64,000 nt of DNA from Paramecium octaurelia (GCA_905182995.1 CAJJDP010000034.1:372001-436000), one strand, 5' to 3'; counted from the stretch's first letter, positions 11,551-24,716 are shown. Notes: a model not told the origin generated them from the letters alone. Numbers and translations: made by a program.

Positions 11551-12237
11551 ATGATGAATCATTATTTGTCTAAAATTAAAGTAAATATTTTGAGATCATT
11601 TATTAATGGAATAGTTTAGGATAATTTGAATCCTAATTATTGGAGATACTTGATTTGTGATCCTTAACTAGAATTAATTTTGATCTTCACTCTCTATGCC
11701 GACAACACATTCAAGATATATTTGATAAATTCTTGTATCAATTCTAAGTAGTTACCCACCTTTCTATACCATTTGGCAATGTATAATTTATTAATGATTA
11801 CTACTTACCCTTCCAATTTCTATAACTGGCAGAATCCCATGTGACATTTGTAATACTTATTTTACAGTTAGTATACACTAAGCAAAGTCCTATCCTACTT
11901 ATTGGGTTCTAGATCCTTTTCACTGAATACCTATAACTCAACTTGTCCGATCTACCTGGCATGACTGCTGTCATTCGTTACTCTTATTTTCGAGGGAGTA
12001 TTCGAAATCCCTTTGATATTTTTTAAACCTGCCCAGCTGTAAGATTGATTAGTTAATTTCCACCAGTCAATTGTATTTTATCTTGGCTTATTAGTTATCT
12101 TTGCTTCTTCTGCTTATTTAACTGAATTCAGAAGAGAATGGAAAGAGTCAAAAAGATAATATACGTCTGTTTCCTAATTTAAAACATCAAGATAATTCGC
12201 TATCTATTATTAATCATTGGTTATATCCATGATATGA
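11551..12237 (+). CDS. Multi-pass membrane protein with an unresolved frame switch
   Basis: The second half is convincing: a frame through LPFQFLQLAESHVTF, LLIGFQILFTEYLQ and IRYSYFRGSIRNPFD is spliced over a 28-nt intron (12035-12062), then reads LGLLVIFASSAYL and a basic tail, and stops at TGA 12235. The first half, from ATG 11551, is open in a different frame. The only GT..AG segment that links them is 17 nt (11732-11748), shorter than typical Paramecium introns. A one-base sequence error or a different first exon are alternatives. I see at least four hydrophobic segments and do not recognise the family. Confidence 0.5.
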
Positions 12238-12340
12238 TATTGCTTTAAGTATTGCAACTACTACAATGATCTCGGGACTGAATTGTTTCTACTTTCATAC
12301 ATTTATTTATTTATATATATTTTTATATTATAATGCTTAC

Positions 12341-12728
12341 TCAAAATTTGGCATCCTTGGGTAACAAGTCCGGTGTAAATTTAGTGGCAGCTGCCATATT
12401 TCCTTTGATTTTCATCTTTCCTTGCATGAAGGCTTATTGAGGATTCAATTTCCCTTGAGCCATGGCAATCATGTCATCATCAACCATTGTGAATGTGGCA
12501 TCAGCTGTTCCCACTTTGCCTTTAGCAATCGACTAATCACAATGATATGATAAGTGAACTGACTCCATTTCCATTTTTAAGATCAACTGTCCATACTTCT
12601 GGAGTCTCAACTTTTGCTTTTGATACTTCAAAGAAATAGACTGCGTTGATTTTCTTAACCAAGTCTGCTCCTTGACTTTTGATGAAAGGATCCATTTTTT
12701 CGAATAAGGCTGCTGATTTCAATGGCAT
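12341..12728 (-). CDS. SCP2 sterol-carrier / lipid-transfer domain protein
   Basis: A 118-residue single-domain protein spliced over a 31-nt intron (12533-12563). The SCP2 fold signature is clear: [13 protein letters not shown], then [10 protein letters not shown], then [28 protein letters not shown], and a final [11 protein letters not shown]2 domains bind fatty acyl-CoA and sterols and usually act in peroxisomes. The C-terminus AKF is not a canonical peroxisomal signal (SKL-like), so targeting is uncertain. The gene lies head-to-head with the CDC50 gene; only 21 bp separate the two start codons. Confidence 0.9.
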
Positions 12729-12749
12729 CAAAAGATATTTAATTAATTA
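12729..12749. promoter_or_regulatory. 21-bp gap between divergent SCP2 and CDC50 start codons
   Basis: This stretch must hold both 5' leaders, or transcription must begin inside neighbouring coding sequence. It is almost pure A/T with a short TTAATTAATTAA palindrome. Confidence 0.4.
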
Positions 12750-13694
12750 ATGAGTGATTCGAAAGGGTTTCTGCATTTTCTTTTCTTTAAGAAATGGCAT
12801 CCAGTGCCTTCAGTTGGAAGCACAATCGCCTTGTTCTCAATAATAGGTGTGATTTTCGTGGCTTTGGGTATAGTGATAACGGTGATCAATAATCAAATTT
12901 AGGAAGTAACTATCTACAAATACGATCAAAAATGCTCACCAGTTGAGTACAATAAGAAATGTAGTTTTACTTACAAATTGGATAACATGAAGGCTCCAAT
13001 TTACTTTTATTATGAGCTTGAGAATTTTTATCAGAATCATAGACGGTATGTTAAATCCAAATCATCAACCTAATTATCAGGAGAGGAAATTTCACTGTCA
13101 GATGCAGAAAAATATTGCGATCCCATCACCTACAACAAGGATCTGGAAGAGTGGCAATAAAATGTGTATGTGACAGAGCAAAATACTCAAGTTTAAAAAG
13201 AGCGTAATCCTGACGATATTGCCAGTCCTTGTGGATTGGTGGCAAAGAGTTTCTTCAATGATACCTATGCATTAAGTTTATCAGGAAAAAACATTGATTT
13301 GAATCAAACTGGAATCAGTTGGCCTAATGATAAGGGCAAGAAGTATAAGCGAGCATCTGATTCTGAGAGTACTCAATGGATTGATCCAGAGAATGAGCAC
13401 TTCATCGTTTGGATGAGAACAGCAGGATTGCCTACTTTTAGGAAACTGTGGGGACGCATTGAATAAGACATAGAGGAAGGAGAATACACATTCGAATTTT
13501 AAAACAATTACAATCCCTAAATGTTTGCTGGAGCTAAGAATATTGTGCTTTCTACATCAGGACCTTTTGGAGGGAAGAATTTGTTTCTTTCGATTGCCTT
13601 CATTGTTGTAGGGGTAATTCAATTGTTGATAGCTTTGGCATTCTTAATTAAAAAAATAAGAGCTGGACCTTCATTTGGTTAGAAAAATGAATGA
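12750..13694 (+). CDS. CDC50/LEM3 family, P4-ATPase flippase beta subunit
   Basis: One uninterrupted frame of 314 residues. The family layout is complete: an N-terminal cytosolic tail with HPVPSVGS, a first membrane helix (ALFSIIGVIFVALGIVI), a large extracytosolic domain with paired cysteines, the FYQNHRRYVKS segment (family consensus YQNHRRYVKS), CGLVAKSFFNDTY, and a second helix near the end (LFLSIAFIVVGVIQLLIALAF). CDC50 proteins partner P4-type ATPases, are needed for their exit from the ER, and support phospholipid flipping. Length matches the family. The start is fixed by the very short 5' gap to SCP2. Confidence 0.95.
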
Positions 13695-13741
13695 TTCATT
13701 GACTGGATGATTAAAATAAATAAATATTATAATTAATTTTA

Positions 13742-15025
13742 ATGCAAACTTGTTCAAAACACAAAGATTAATAAATTGATTTGATTTGCTTAGAATCAGC
13801 ATGCAAATCCCATGTCGCTTGTGTATAATGTGTGATTGAGGATCATTCTGAGCATCCAGAACAATGTCTCTTTATAGATGACATTTTAAATGTAATCAAT
13901 ATAATACAAGGTATAGAATAACATCAAATTGGAAAACTCTAAAGTAATTGATTTTGTAACCAAACTCAGAAGTGAATAAGATTTGGTGAGTGTTGTAGAT
14001 AGAGAATTCGTTTCCATTTAAAATGAAATATTGTTGAAATTTGACGGCTTTTCGTATTCATAATATCAAATTATTTAGAGAAGACTTGCAAGTATATTAT
14101 AATCAGTTGACCCCAAGGGAAATCCAATAAAAAGAGATAGAATTTTTTGATCTGCTTAAGAATGTTACTAGTTGTTAAGAAATTGTGAAATTATATTAAT
14201 CCTATTAAAGTGGGAACATTAGCAAAGCAAATTTCAATCAAGAATTAAATGCCATAATAAATAAACCTGAGATTGAATAGAACAAGTAGCAGATATTTAC
14301 AATCTATAAATGCTTGTTGCAACAAAGCTTGAAATTGCAGAAGAAAGACTTAATTGTATTTTGATATTTTGCTATATCCTAGTAAATATAAAATGACATA
14401 TTGGAAACACTCCAAGAGATACCTAAATTGTTATCCTTAGAGAAATCAATCCAATTCTATAGTCTGTAGGGAAATAAAAGTACTATTGAAAATGGAAACA
14501 TCATTACAATAACATCATAAGATTAGTAGGTAGTAATTGTATCGTAAAATACATTCTCCTATCCCAATAAATATTAATTCACCATTTAAGTTGAACAATA
14601 TGATACTAGTTAAAATTAATAATTGCAAGTTGGATTTGCTCATCATTCTAAATTAATGAATTACAACTATTTCTATAGATAGAATAGTAGTGCCTATTTT
14701 GGATTGAGTAACACAGGTAGAATCAATTTCTCTGTTTAGAAACCAGAGGGCAAGATCATAGGAGAGTCTGTGAGATTGTAAATATTCATATCATAATAGA
14801 GCTTTAAAAGAGAAAAGACCTGCTCATATTACAATATCATTAGATATACAGAATAAATAATGTTTATTACAATATGAAGACATCAAGATTGAATACAGTA
14901 AAAAGAAGTGCTCAAAGTTGGGATTTGGTGGTGAGACAGGTGCTGAATAGTTCTTTTAGAAGAATAAGAAATTTGTAATGTTTTTTATAGGAAATTTGGC
15001 AGATATGAAATGCAAGGTGGTTTGA
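13742..15025 (+). CDS. B-box-like zinc finger plus SPRY-like domain protein
   Basis: The N-terminus has a compact Cys/His cluster (CSKHKDQQ, CLESACKSH, CVQCVIEDH) resembling a B-box. A helical middle follows, then a C-terminal beta-rich region with VGFAHHSKLMNYN, AYFGLSNTGRIN and FFIGNLADMKCKVV, compatible with a SPRY/TRIM-like fold. Introns at 13911-13944, 14106-14136, 14356-14382 and 14778-14799 give 389 residues. The second intron has an unusual GTTGAC..GAG border, so that junction is the least sure. TRIM-like function is possible but there is no RING finger. The start lies 47 bp after the CDC50 stop. Confidence 0.72.
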
Positions 15026-15064
15026 ATATAAAATAATAAATATGGCATGAATGTGTTTATATGT

Positions 15065-16781
15065 TCATTTAAAGTTCTCAGAATACCATTTTTTAGTGAA
15101 TTCATCACAATCCAACAATTAAAATCTCCATCCATTTATTTAAACTTCATTACCTACAATTAGATCTCCTGGAGTAAAGAATTCATTATTATTATTCACA
15201 TTCTTATACTTTCTTTTTTCCAAGAATTTTCCATCAGGAATGCCTTAAAAAATATATATTAATTGAAAGATACCTGAATTTCTAACAGTGGGTTCATACA
15301 CCAAAAGACTGTCATCATTTAAAAAGAAGGTGATTACAAAGACTCTGTCTTTATCTTCAGGTTTGGTAGTATTGAACATGGCCAGGAATCTGAGATTGAC
15401 TTAATTATCAACCCATTTGAAGAAATCCTTTTTGGGAGGTTTAGGTTATAATCTGTAAATATATCCGAGAGAATCTTGTTCATCTCCGATTCCATTATGA
15501 GGAGGGATGATAATATCTAAATGATAAATAGTAGATACTCGATCTTTCTTGTTGAACATATTCTTCTTGACCTCCTAAGGGGAAATCGACGTTGAATTTT
15601 TCAAAATAATATTATCTAGTGAATTGATCACATCCATTGATGAGGAATTTGCGATTATAGATAATGAGAGGTTATCCATATTAAATATCTTGTGGCCTAA
15701 TGAAATCCTCTGCATAAGTTTATCCAGGTTGATTGAGTGAGAATTTTCTGGGTAGTTTTTACCTTCTCAACATCATAGGGAATGGGACTCTGCCTGAATT
15801 GGCTGAATTGATTTCTTTGATTTCAATAGTATCATCAGCCAAATAATAGTGAAGGATGTATTCAATGTCTGAAAACACATAGAATTTAAGGACCTAATGA
15901 TGATATTTTAGATTTTAACCTTTCTGTCATTTTCTAAGAATTACTTCTAAGAAGTAACTTTGCCACCTCCTAATTTATGTTCTAAGTAATCTTTCATGAC
16001 TGTATCTTTTTGAGGGATGAATTTAGTCATAGTTTTGGTTTCAAATGAGTCTGATTGGGGAACAAAGGATGGTTCTTATGGTATTCCTTATAACTAGAGA
16101 TAAGGTTGTCAATTACTTCGTAGAATTCTCTAGTGTATTGATCACAATCAAAAAGACGAATGGTTTTTCCAAAGATGATGACATCTCGATTGATTCTGAA
16201 ATCTTCAGGGAGTATGAAAGTCTTGGAATCATCTGCTCTTAATACCTAATTTATATGGGGAGTGAATACTTTTTATCTTTTAAGGAATGCTCCTTGGGGT
16301 ACTCCACTATTTTCTTGTTTTGGTTCAGTTATGCTAAGTGAATGATCCTCAAGATAATAAAAGATTGTAATTTTGCGTATGCGATAATTCTCAAGTGCAG
16401 ATTCAACGACTGCTTCTTTGAAGTACCCACTGAATCTTAGGACATGTCTATCCATTTTGACCCAACTTGGTTAGTATAATTCTTCTGAATCATTGTTGGC
16501 ATTCTATGATGTAACTGTTATTTTACTTTGGGAAGATGCATTGCATGAGTTGTACTCATATAATCAGGATTGAACATTCCTGATTGTGGTGGTATTTGAA
16601 TTGGTTATTTACGAGGTACAGGATACTCTTTATTGGCTAGATGATTGATTTCTCTATTTTGTTCCTGTTTGGTTGATGAGACCTTCCTAAAGTTTGGTTT
16701 CTAGTAATATTATGAAGTGAGTGTTACATCGATCTCTTAAGTGGGCACGAAGCCTGGTAATTTGGGGAATGCTGATGCCAT
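15065..16781 (-). CDS. EFHC1/Rib72-type axonemal protein with three DM10 domains
   Basis: About 530 residues with three DM10 domains. The first has VLRFSGYF, IFYYLEDHSLSITEP and ENSGVPQGAFLKR; the second VLKFYVFSD, YYLADDTIEIKE and SGRVPFP; the third LRFLAMFN, DDSLLVYEP and NSGIPDGKFLEKRKY. Each is followed by the family's ligand-like motif FDCDQYTREFY, NGCDQFTRQYY or LDCDEFTKKWY. EFHC1/2 and algal Rib72 are microtubule inner proteins of the axoneme A-tubule. Five introns are required (15244-15273, 15517-15538, 15894-15919, 16094-16116, 16504-16526). A sixth, 24 nt and in phase (16246-16269), is likely but optional. No EF-hand is seen at the C-terminus, unlike the animal proteins. Confidence 0.93.
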
Positions 16782-16800
16782 TTAATTAATATATTATTAT

Positions 16801-19800
16801 TCATTCTGATAATTAATCAGTTGGATTCTCTCTATCAGATGGATTGTTATTGTCCATCGAGTCTTCTTTAGTCTAAGTATAGTTGTTCTCATTTAGTTGG
16901 ATCAGATGAATCACTTGAAGATTGGTGTCCTCTGGTTCAGGTTCTTCTTGGACCATTTAATTACATTTTTGATCGGAGACTTGAATTATGGGTCTTTCAG
17001 GTTCTTCGAAAATGGCAGATAACTAATAAATATAAGCCAATCAAATTACCTATTGTATAGATTTCTAAATCTTCATGACTGGGAAGTACAAGCCATAATT
17101 GATATTCTTATACTCTCTAGCCTTCCAAAGCAATATTTCGAATTGTTGCTTATTTTTCTTGAAGTGCTCCCCAACATAGTTGATTTAAGCTGCCAAATTT
17201 GCAAGTATGGCTATCATACAAAAGCCGTAATTCTTATCCTTATCAAAGTTGGAGACAATGGCATTCATTATTGAAGAACCCTTTACACATGACAAGATCT
17301 TAAAGGGTTCACACAATAAACCTTGAAAACGCAATTCTAACAAATTGTCATCCATTTTTAACAAGGCTTCAACTGTCTAAGAAAGAGGTTCCAAGTATTG
17401 CCACTCAATTAGAAAATCTAAGAATTAGGACACTATCAAGGTCATGATTTGAGAACTGATTTTCGAATTCTTCCAACAAACATGTTTGATCATATCAATC
17501 AGATTTGGCTGGAATTGAATCATAGCCAATATGTACTTCTTGAAATCATCAGTATCTAACAATCTGCTCAACCAGAACTAATCAATATCCAATTCCTTCT
17601 GTCCTTTGAATAGATAGGTTGGAGCATCCTCATTGAATTCGATCATACTCTAGGTCCTACAACTCATTATGACTTTAGTGATAATATCACAGATCACCAT
17701 CAATGGCTAATCAGTGTTGTTCGTTTACAACGACTGTAATTTAAATGACGTATATACATGTGCTTCTGACACTGTTTCTTGTAATAATGAATACACCTAT
17801 TTAAAATATTCTTACTAATAAAAGTGCTTCACCAAAAGTTGGTTGTTGGTTAAAATATTCTTTATTACTGTGAAGTATTCTGTTCCTCTCCTGAGAGTAC
17901 CCTTCACCACCTTTAAAAGTGATTGTATGTAGAACTCAAGGAATCGACCTATGCAAGAGTCTTCAAATAAGTAGTGTTGTTCATATTCGATGATTATGGT
18001 GATCGATTGAATTATCAATTGTGCAAAGGCATTTCTGACATCGGAATACGAAGATTCGATCAATAAGTCAATGATCAATAATTTGTGATTTCTTAATAGA
18101 TCTAAAAACCAGAAATTAGCAGCTGGTTCTTATTTGTACAAGTCACTCAATACCTGCATGTTATATTAAAACATCTGTTAGTCCTTGTTTCTAAGTAGGA
18201 CTTCATAAGTGAAGAAAGTTAGTAATTTAATCATTCTTAATGATGGAAGATTGTCTAACTCATTCAAATTAATTTCTTTAGACAATTAGTGAGTCACTTT
18301 ATATGGAGTTTTGATTTGCAAAGTCTACGCAAAAGTTTAGATGAATTTCAAGTAATCCTGAGCACAAAATAATTAACTCTTCAAATACTCAGTGTTCTCA
18401 CTAATTACATTTTGAATCAATAGTTCCTCATTAGTACCTTTTTAATAGAGCTGTTCTTGAATGCTATGCTTGACCTTCTCGTAGAATAAGATATATGCAT
18501 TCTTACTATTACTCATTCCCCATTCTGAAAGGTTGTTGTTGGCTCCTCCAAAACATTCAGTTTTGAGATTCTCAATCTAAAATGGACAAATCACCTTATC
18601 ATTGAATTCATACCACTTATCAACATCTCGAATATAGGAATAATAATGTCCACCTTCTGCACTCCCAACATGTACCAACACTCCTTTGAGAATGTACATA
18701 TAATCACTCTAATCTTGAACTTCTATATTCTCTACTATATGATCTCTTGTCCACTTAAACATATTGATCTCCTGAGGGAATTCAAAATAATCATTGATCT
18801 TAATCCTCAACATCGTATTGTAATCAAATTCAAATCGCTTTAAATGGAAGATGAAAGTGTTGGGCAGTTTCTTAAAGTATTGTCTCTTTTAGACATCAAT
18901 CTTTCTTTACACTTCTTCACAGAAATACTTATTTTCTCTATCAAGAACATCTCCCTTAACAAACAAATCTAAGGCTTCTTCAAGACATTTCTTATGTTTG
19001 ATGTCAACGGACACTGTCAAAAATGGTTCTTCATTTTCTCTCCTAAAATCATACTCAGGTTCTAATGATTTGATTTCATTGACTAATGTACCACCTAATA
19101 TTTAATGGATTAAATTCGATTAATTAGTGAATTTCTGATCCTATTCTAATTTGTCAGTGATTAAATTAAAAAATTCATTGCAATCCTGTTAAATTACGAC
19201 ATTAATGACTTCCCCATCATATCCCTTCAAAGTTTTAATCAATTAATGAGGATTGATAAACTGCTTCACAGATTCTTGGAGTTGAATGAATACTAATTAC
19301 AATTAGTGTAGAGTGTGATCAGCCAATTTACGTTGCAAAATTGGTGAATCAACAGCATTGATGTTGTCGAAGATGAGAGGAGCCTTCATCTCTGTGATCA
19401 TGATCTGCCCATTCAAGATTCCTTTACGTAAGGGTGTGTTCATATAGAATTATTGCAGCAGAGAATTGATATAACAAGTAGCCCCCAAATTACGTAATCC
19501 AACAAAACCATGAGAACCCTTGACTCCCAAGTCCATATCGACCTCATTGACATCGAATTTCAATTAGTGATGGTTTTAAATCAGAGGTAACAACTCGTGT
19601 AAATGATTTTCATCTTTACACAATTCCAATAACAATTGGAATACTCTCTTTCTTGTTAGTTTTCGTTTATAAACAGGGTATTTGTAATAATCATTATTCA
19701 TCTCAAATAGACATTTGTATAAGTATTTTGTAAATTCAATATCTACCTTAATGTTTTTGTCCACCTGCAACAAAGAAGTCAACAATAGCAAATTTCCTTG

Positions 19801-22800
19801 CAATAGCTTATCCTCATTTTCAGTGAATCTTTGCTCAATAATTTCCCTATTGGAAATCAACGAGATTATCTATTAAGCCAATTGATGAGTATCGAAGAAT
19901 GTCAGATCATTCACCTAACCAATCAATCCAGCAATCACAAGGTACAACTCATCATATTATGTTTCTCCCTTGATTAAGGCCTTCAAAATATCATTGCTAA
20001 GATTCACTCCATTTCTCTTTCCAATATCTTGAAGAGTCAGTATGAAGTAGGCTGTCAATTTTCGTTGTTCCTCATTTGCACTAGTTAGCAATTCTACCAA
20101 CCTGTTGATGGGCAATTCAAATTTAAGTAATTCAGGTTTCATATACAAGATACATAGGATGTTTGTGTAAATCTATTCAACTCCAATTCTATGAATCAGA
20201 GATTCCAACAACACATTCCATTCTACTTCTAAGTCAGAATTAAAGAACACTTATTAAAGTAGTTAAGCTTCGTCGTATCCCTGTATGTTGGGTTTCTCTT
20301 ACTTCTATAATTATATGCTAAATAGACTGCATAGTTTAGGGTCTTCGTCCTTCTAAGACACAGCTTGCTTCAATCTTAAGAGTTGTAAGAACTCATTCTA
20401 ATTCATCATCATCAATCTGCTCATTGAATAGGCCAAGAAGTAGATTTAGAAGATATCTAAGATAATAATCAATATTTCAATTGGATTGTCCAATTGGATT
20501 AGCAGTAATTTTAAGCCGCCCTAAAAGAGGAAGTTTTCTCTCAACGCTTTTCTCTTTTCATATTCATCTTGGTCTTCAATATAGTCACATTACAATTACT
20601 CCTTTAGAATTTACAAGTGATATTGTAATTTGTATTTGTTATCTACCATCAAGAGATTGCACCAATCTGTTTATGACTACTCTATCAACTCGTACACTTC
20701 CTTATTCCTGGGAATCATTTACAAGATGGACCAAACCTTAGCACTCTATTCATGATTCCCTTCATTAAGTAGTATGAATAACTAATTAATGTAATTATTT
20801 GAGATTAATGAAGCAAATGAAATCTCATCAGTTTGTTGTTTCATCGCAGCCTTTTATTGTTTCTTAATCTGTGGATTCTTTTACTAGTATTCCTAAAGCA
20901 ATTGTTCTCCCCGATCCAAAATATCGCATATAGCATTATCTACCTGCCAATTCTTTTCCTTCAACACTGAAACTATGAAATCCCTGTCTTGGATTTACAC
21001 TATATTGATAATTTCTTGGACTTTCTCATCTGAATCACTTGGCACGTATTCATTAGAGATCTAATTGGTAGTGTTATTATAAGCATTAATCTCATCTGTC
21101 AAGTTCTCTCTTTTTGATATTACAAAAGTCAATTTCTAGTTAACCTTATAATCTTTAAGTGTCTTGTTGTCATCAAACAGAGTTCCTCTGCAGAATATAT
21201 CGAATTCATCCGGCTTCAAAGATGGATTCAACTTCTATCCGATTATTTATTTGGCTTATAATACTGGCAACCCACTCAATAATTGAATATCTTATCTCTT
21301 TGGAGGCATAGCATCCATGCATTTATTATCAATAGTCACAAACACCTTTTCCCCTTATTCTATTAATTAGTACCCTTCAAACTCTTCTAATAGTTTGATT
21401 ATCAATGACAGAGAATTAGGATTATTAATTTAATTGAACAATTACACTAAGTATTGTTGTTTTAATTAATTTAGAATAGTCTATTGCTATTTGAATCGCA
21501 AAAGCTTAATGAAGAATTGCTACAATTAAGGTCCCAATTGCACTTGCTGTTTGAAGATCTTCCATAATACTTGCAATCCGATAATTTCTGCATCAACAAT
21601 TGTATATTGATCATACTGCAACTTCATTACCTTATATTAGACATTGAAATATAGAATTAGATTAGTCAAGCATTACAACATTTATTGACTTAGGCATGAG
21701 CATTTGATAGTGGATACGAACAAGAACTCTATGGCCTCTTAATCCAAGAATTTCTTATTGACATCTCCAACCCAATTAAAAAATAGATCTTTCTCCTCTG
21801 TACATCTTGCATTCTCTACCAACAATTTCCATAAGATCATCAACTAAGCTCTTGTGATTTTTGAATCTTAATGAAGGAATTCGTAGAATTTAACAAATTG
21901 TTCAATTGTTTATAAGTAATCCTTACTTTCCCTTTTCAGCAATTTCAACTTTTCTCTTCCCATTACTTTTAAAAAGTTCAATTTGATATCGTATTTGTCC
22001 TAGATCCATTTCAAGACATCTCTAGAATTATTAAATTCAGCCAACGGATAAGATGATGAAATGATCTTCTGTAACACAGTGATGTAATTACAAACTGGTA
22101 ATGGTTGCTCTTAAGCAATCAAATTCGAAAACCCATGCAATAGATATTACTATCTAAGTGATTTGAATTGATGACATATCAGATTGATAGCTATTTAAAA
22201 GGCTGACTGACCAATTTCAGTGCTTGGTTATTCATGAACTATATTTAATAAGAATTCAACAATCTGAGATTTCAATTTTATAGCCCACTCATTATCAAAT
22301 TGCTCGATAGTTTCATTTTTATTTTATTCTGTTTCCCTATAATCTGTATCAAATTATTCATATTTTCTTTTCCCACTTGATCTCTCATTCTAATTTGTAA
22401 AATTATCATTATTATTATTTCCCATTCTTTTATTCTAGTTTTCTAAATCCTATCTCAAATATTTGTTTCTCCCCAAGCTTTTAATAAAATTGAGTCCATT
22501 TTAATCGATCTAACTCTACTATATATTTTGAATCAGAGTTTCAACGTCCTCTAATGATAAGATTTCTGCCAAGTCTGTGAGCAATTTGGAAATCATATTA
22601 TCCCAAGTCTCATGCTTACCTTTTCCTAATCTGAGTATGCTCAATATTTCATCTTTACTTAATTTCTGATGTAGGTACAGAAATTGAATGATTGGGAATG
22701 ATCTCTTTATCAATTCAAAATGAGCCTTCTCTCCAAATAACTCTTAGAATACTTGATTGTCCACCATGTATTTTAACACATTGTCATTTTTATACCATTC

Positions 22801-24029
22801 GTCATTAATATAATACTGTTGTTGACCCATAAACTCATTGGACTACGCAGTATTGATTTTATCGCAAAATTGTTACAATCCTTAAATTAGTTTTTAATTA
22901 TGAGATACCATAAATCCTCTTCTCCAAGGCTGTGCATCGGAAACATTGTAAATACACACTCATTTCAGACAAGGCTGTAAATTCTTTCTTCTTTGCGGAA
23001 GTGTAGAACTGATCAAATACATTTTCGATTCCGTCAGTCAACTTTTTAATTGTGTCTCGATTGGAATTCTTGATTTCCTCCTCTGTTAATTTGGATGTCA
23101 AAGACTGAAAGTCGAAATGATGGAAATAATTCAAAAACTTCTGCCTATCCAAAAAAGAATTGAGATATTGGAAGATGGAGAAGACATCCAAATTATTTAG
23201 ATTGAAATTCCTAATGGAGTCATCCAAGAGAGCAAATCCTCCATTCTTGTAGAAGTAATGGATTTGAATTCTTTGAAATGGGGAGAACGAAGTCACGTCT
23301 TGATTCATTCGATAGGAATCCAGGATCTCCCCCCTGAGTGGATAAAAGGTCTTGGAATTGTAAGGCTCTGTGTAATAGGCGTTGTCATAGCCTTCTAATT
23401 CATTGCTGACACCGTGATGCAAGCGTTCCCCGTAGAAGTCATTCAAGGATTCAATATAGACACTTAACTCTTTAATTTTACTAACATAGAAAGAATTGCT
23501 AAGGTTAGAGTGCAAACGTTTTAGGATTGAAAGTGAAATCTGAGGGTGTTCCTTCCATATCTTAAGACTCACTCTTTGAGCTAGAAGCAGGATCTCATTG
23601 ATGTAACATTAGATCTTTAATTTGGTGGGATCATTTATACTAGTTAGAAAGAAGGTCAATACGATTTATCGAGAGCGACTTCTATCATCGGCATGAGACG
23701 CTTATTGAAATATTGATTTTGGTCAGGGACAAAGAGTGCTCTATCAAGGAGGATGGCTTTTAACTCAATCTCAAGTTCAGCAAAGTATTCCATCCATTTT
23801 ATAGTGTAATCTTAATTTAGATATGATGCCTACATGAACGCATTTGGGAAGTCTTGCCTTGATGCAATGCATCATTTAATTCTATTGTTTCAATTCCATC
23901 CTCAAACTTCCTGATTTTCTGCACTTCGTAGTACACATCGAGGTAGGTGGCGACTTAAACATATTTTTTTGGCTCTTGTTATTAGAACCCATGATCTTCA
24001 ACATCACCTGATTGATATTATTGATTCAT
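16801..24029 (-). CDS. Giant USP9X/USP34-like ubiquitin-specific protease
   Basis: About 2,373 residues. The long N-terminal half is helical-repeat-like, as in USP9X/USP24/USP34, with a GKHETW.. segment also like them. The USP core starts near residue 1480: GLRNLGATCYINS carries the catalytic cysteine (about residue 1492, codon 19474-19476). FIFHLKRFEFDY follows, and GGHYYSYIRD carries the catalytic histidine (about residue 1768). An acidic tail ends at TGA 16801. Such enzymes remove ubiquitin from substrate proteins. Introns are at 17023-17049, 22843-22876 (34 nt), 23640-23662 and 23811-23833; between 22842 and 17050 one frame stays open for nearly 5.8 kb. The stop is 19 bp upstream of the EFHC gene start on the same strand. 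Confidence 0.92.
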
Positions 24030-24267
24030 AATATAATTTAATATTAATTATGATTTTCACTTTAGCAAGTCTTATACAGCACTTTTGAATGTCATTCAAG
24101 GCACTCTGCTCTGTATTAATGGATTACAAAACGGTATGAATTCACCGACTAGAATATTGTATTGACCAAAAGTCCAATAGTCCTGCAATTCCATTACTTG
24201 AGAGTACAATTAATTAACATGAATACATTAAATTAATTTTTTTACTAATCCCTCATTCTTATCCTAT

Positions 24268-24615
24268 ATGGGAATCTGCACTTTAAGAAGGAAAACCTAG
24301 GATCACAAAAACACCATGCCCACTTCTGAATTACATATCAGTTACAAATCTTCAGTTTAACAACTCAAATCTATTTATTTCGATGCTGATTAGGTTTTCA
24401 TAGATGAAATTTCTAACGATGTCAATTAAATAGCATACGAAAAACAAAAACGCAGTTTCGTCTAAAGAGAAGTTCCAATACAATTACTCTCAGAGAAAAA
24501 ACGTAATGCTCATCAGATGAGTTTTGAACCTTAATTTCATACGCATCGAAAAGTTCCCATTCTTTCATCTAATGAGAACTCGATCATTCAAAAAAGGAAA
24601 AGCATTTAAAAATGA
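24268..24615 (+). CDS. Small hydrophilic protein with MGIC N-terminus
   Basis: An intronless frame of 115 residues. The start MGICTLRRK has glycine at position 2 and cysteine at 4, the pattern of N-myristoylation plus palmitoylation, followed by basic residues; a membrane-anchored peripheral protein is therefore plausible. The remainder is charged and Ser/Gln-rich, with a basic RKVPILSSNE-like C-terminus. I recognise no family. It lies between the USP start (divergent, 238 bp away) and a transporter-like gene. Confidence 0.6.
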
Positions 24616-24716
24616 CCAATTGATACTTTGTCAATTAATTCAGTCAGAAAAAAGATCAATTATTTATTGTATTAAATAATAGCATCACCAATATATATAT
24701 ATAATATAAATTAATA

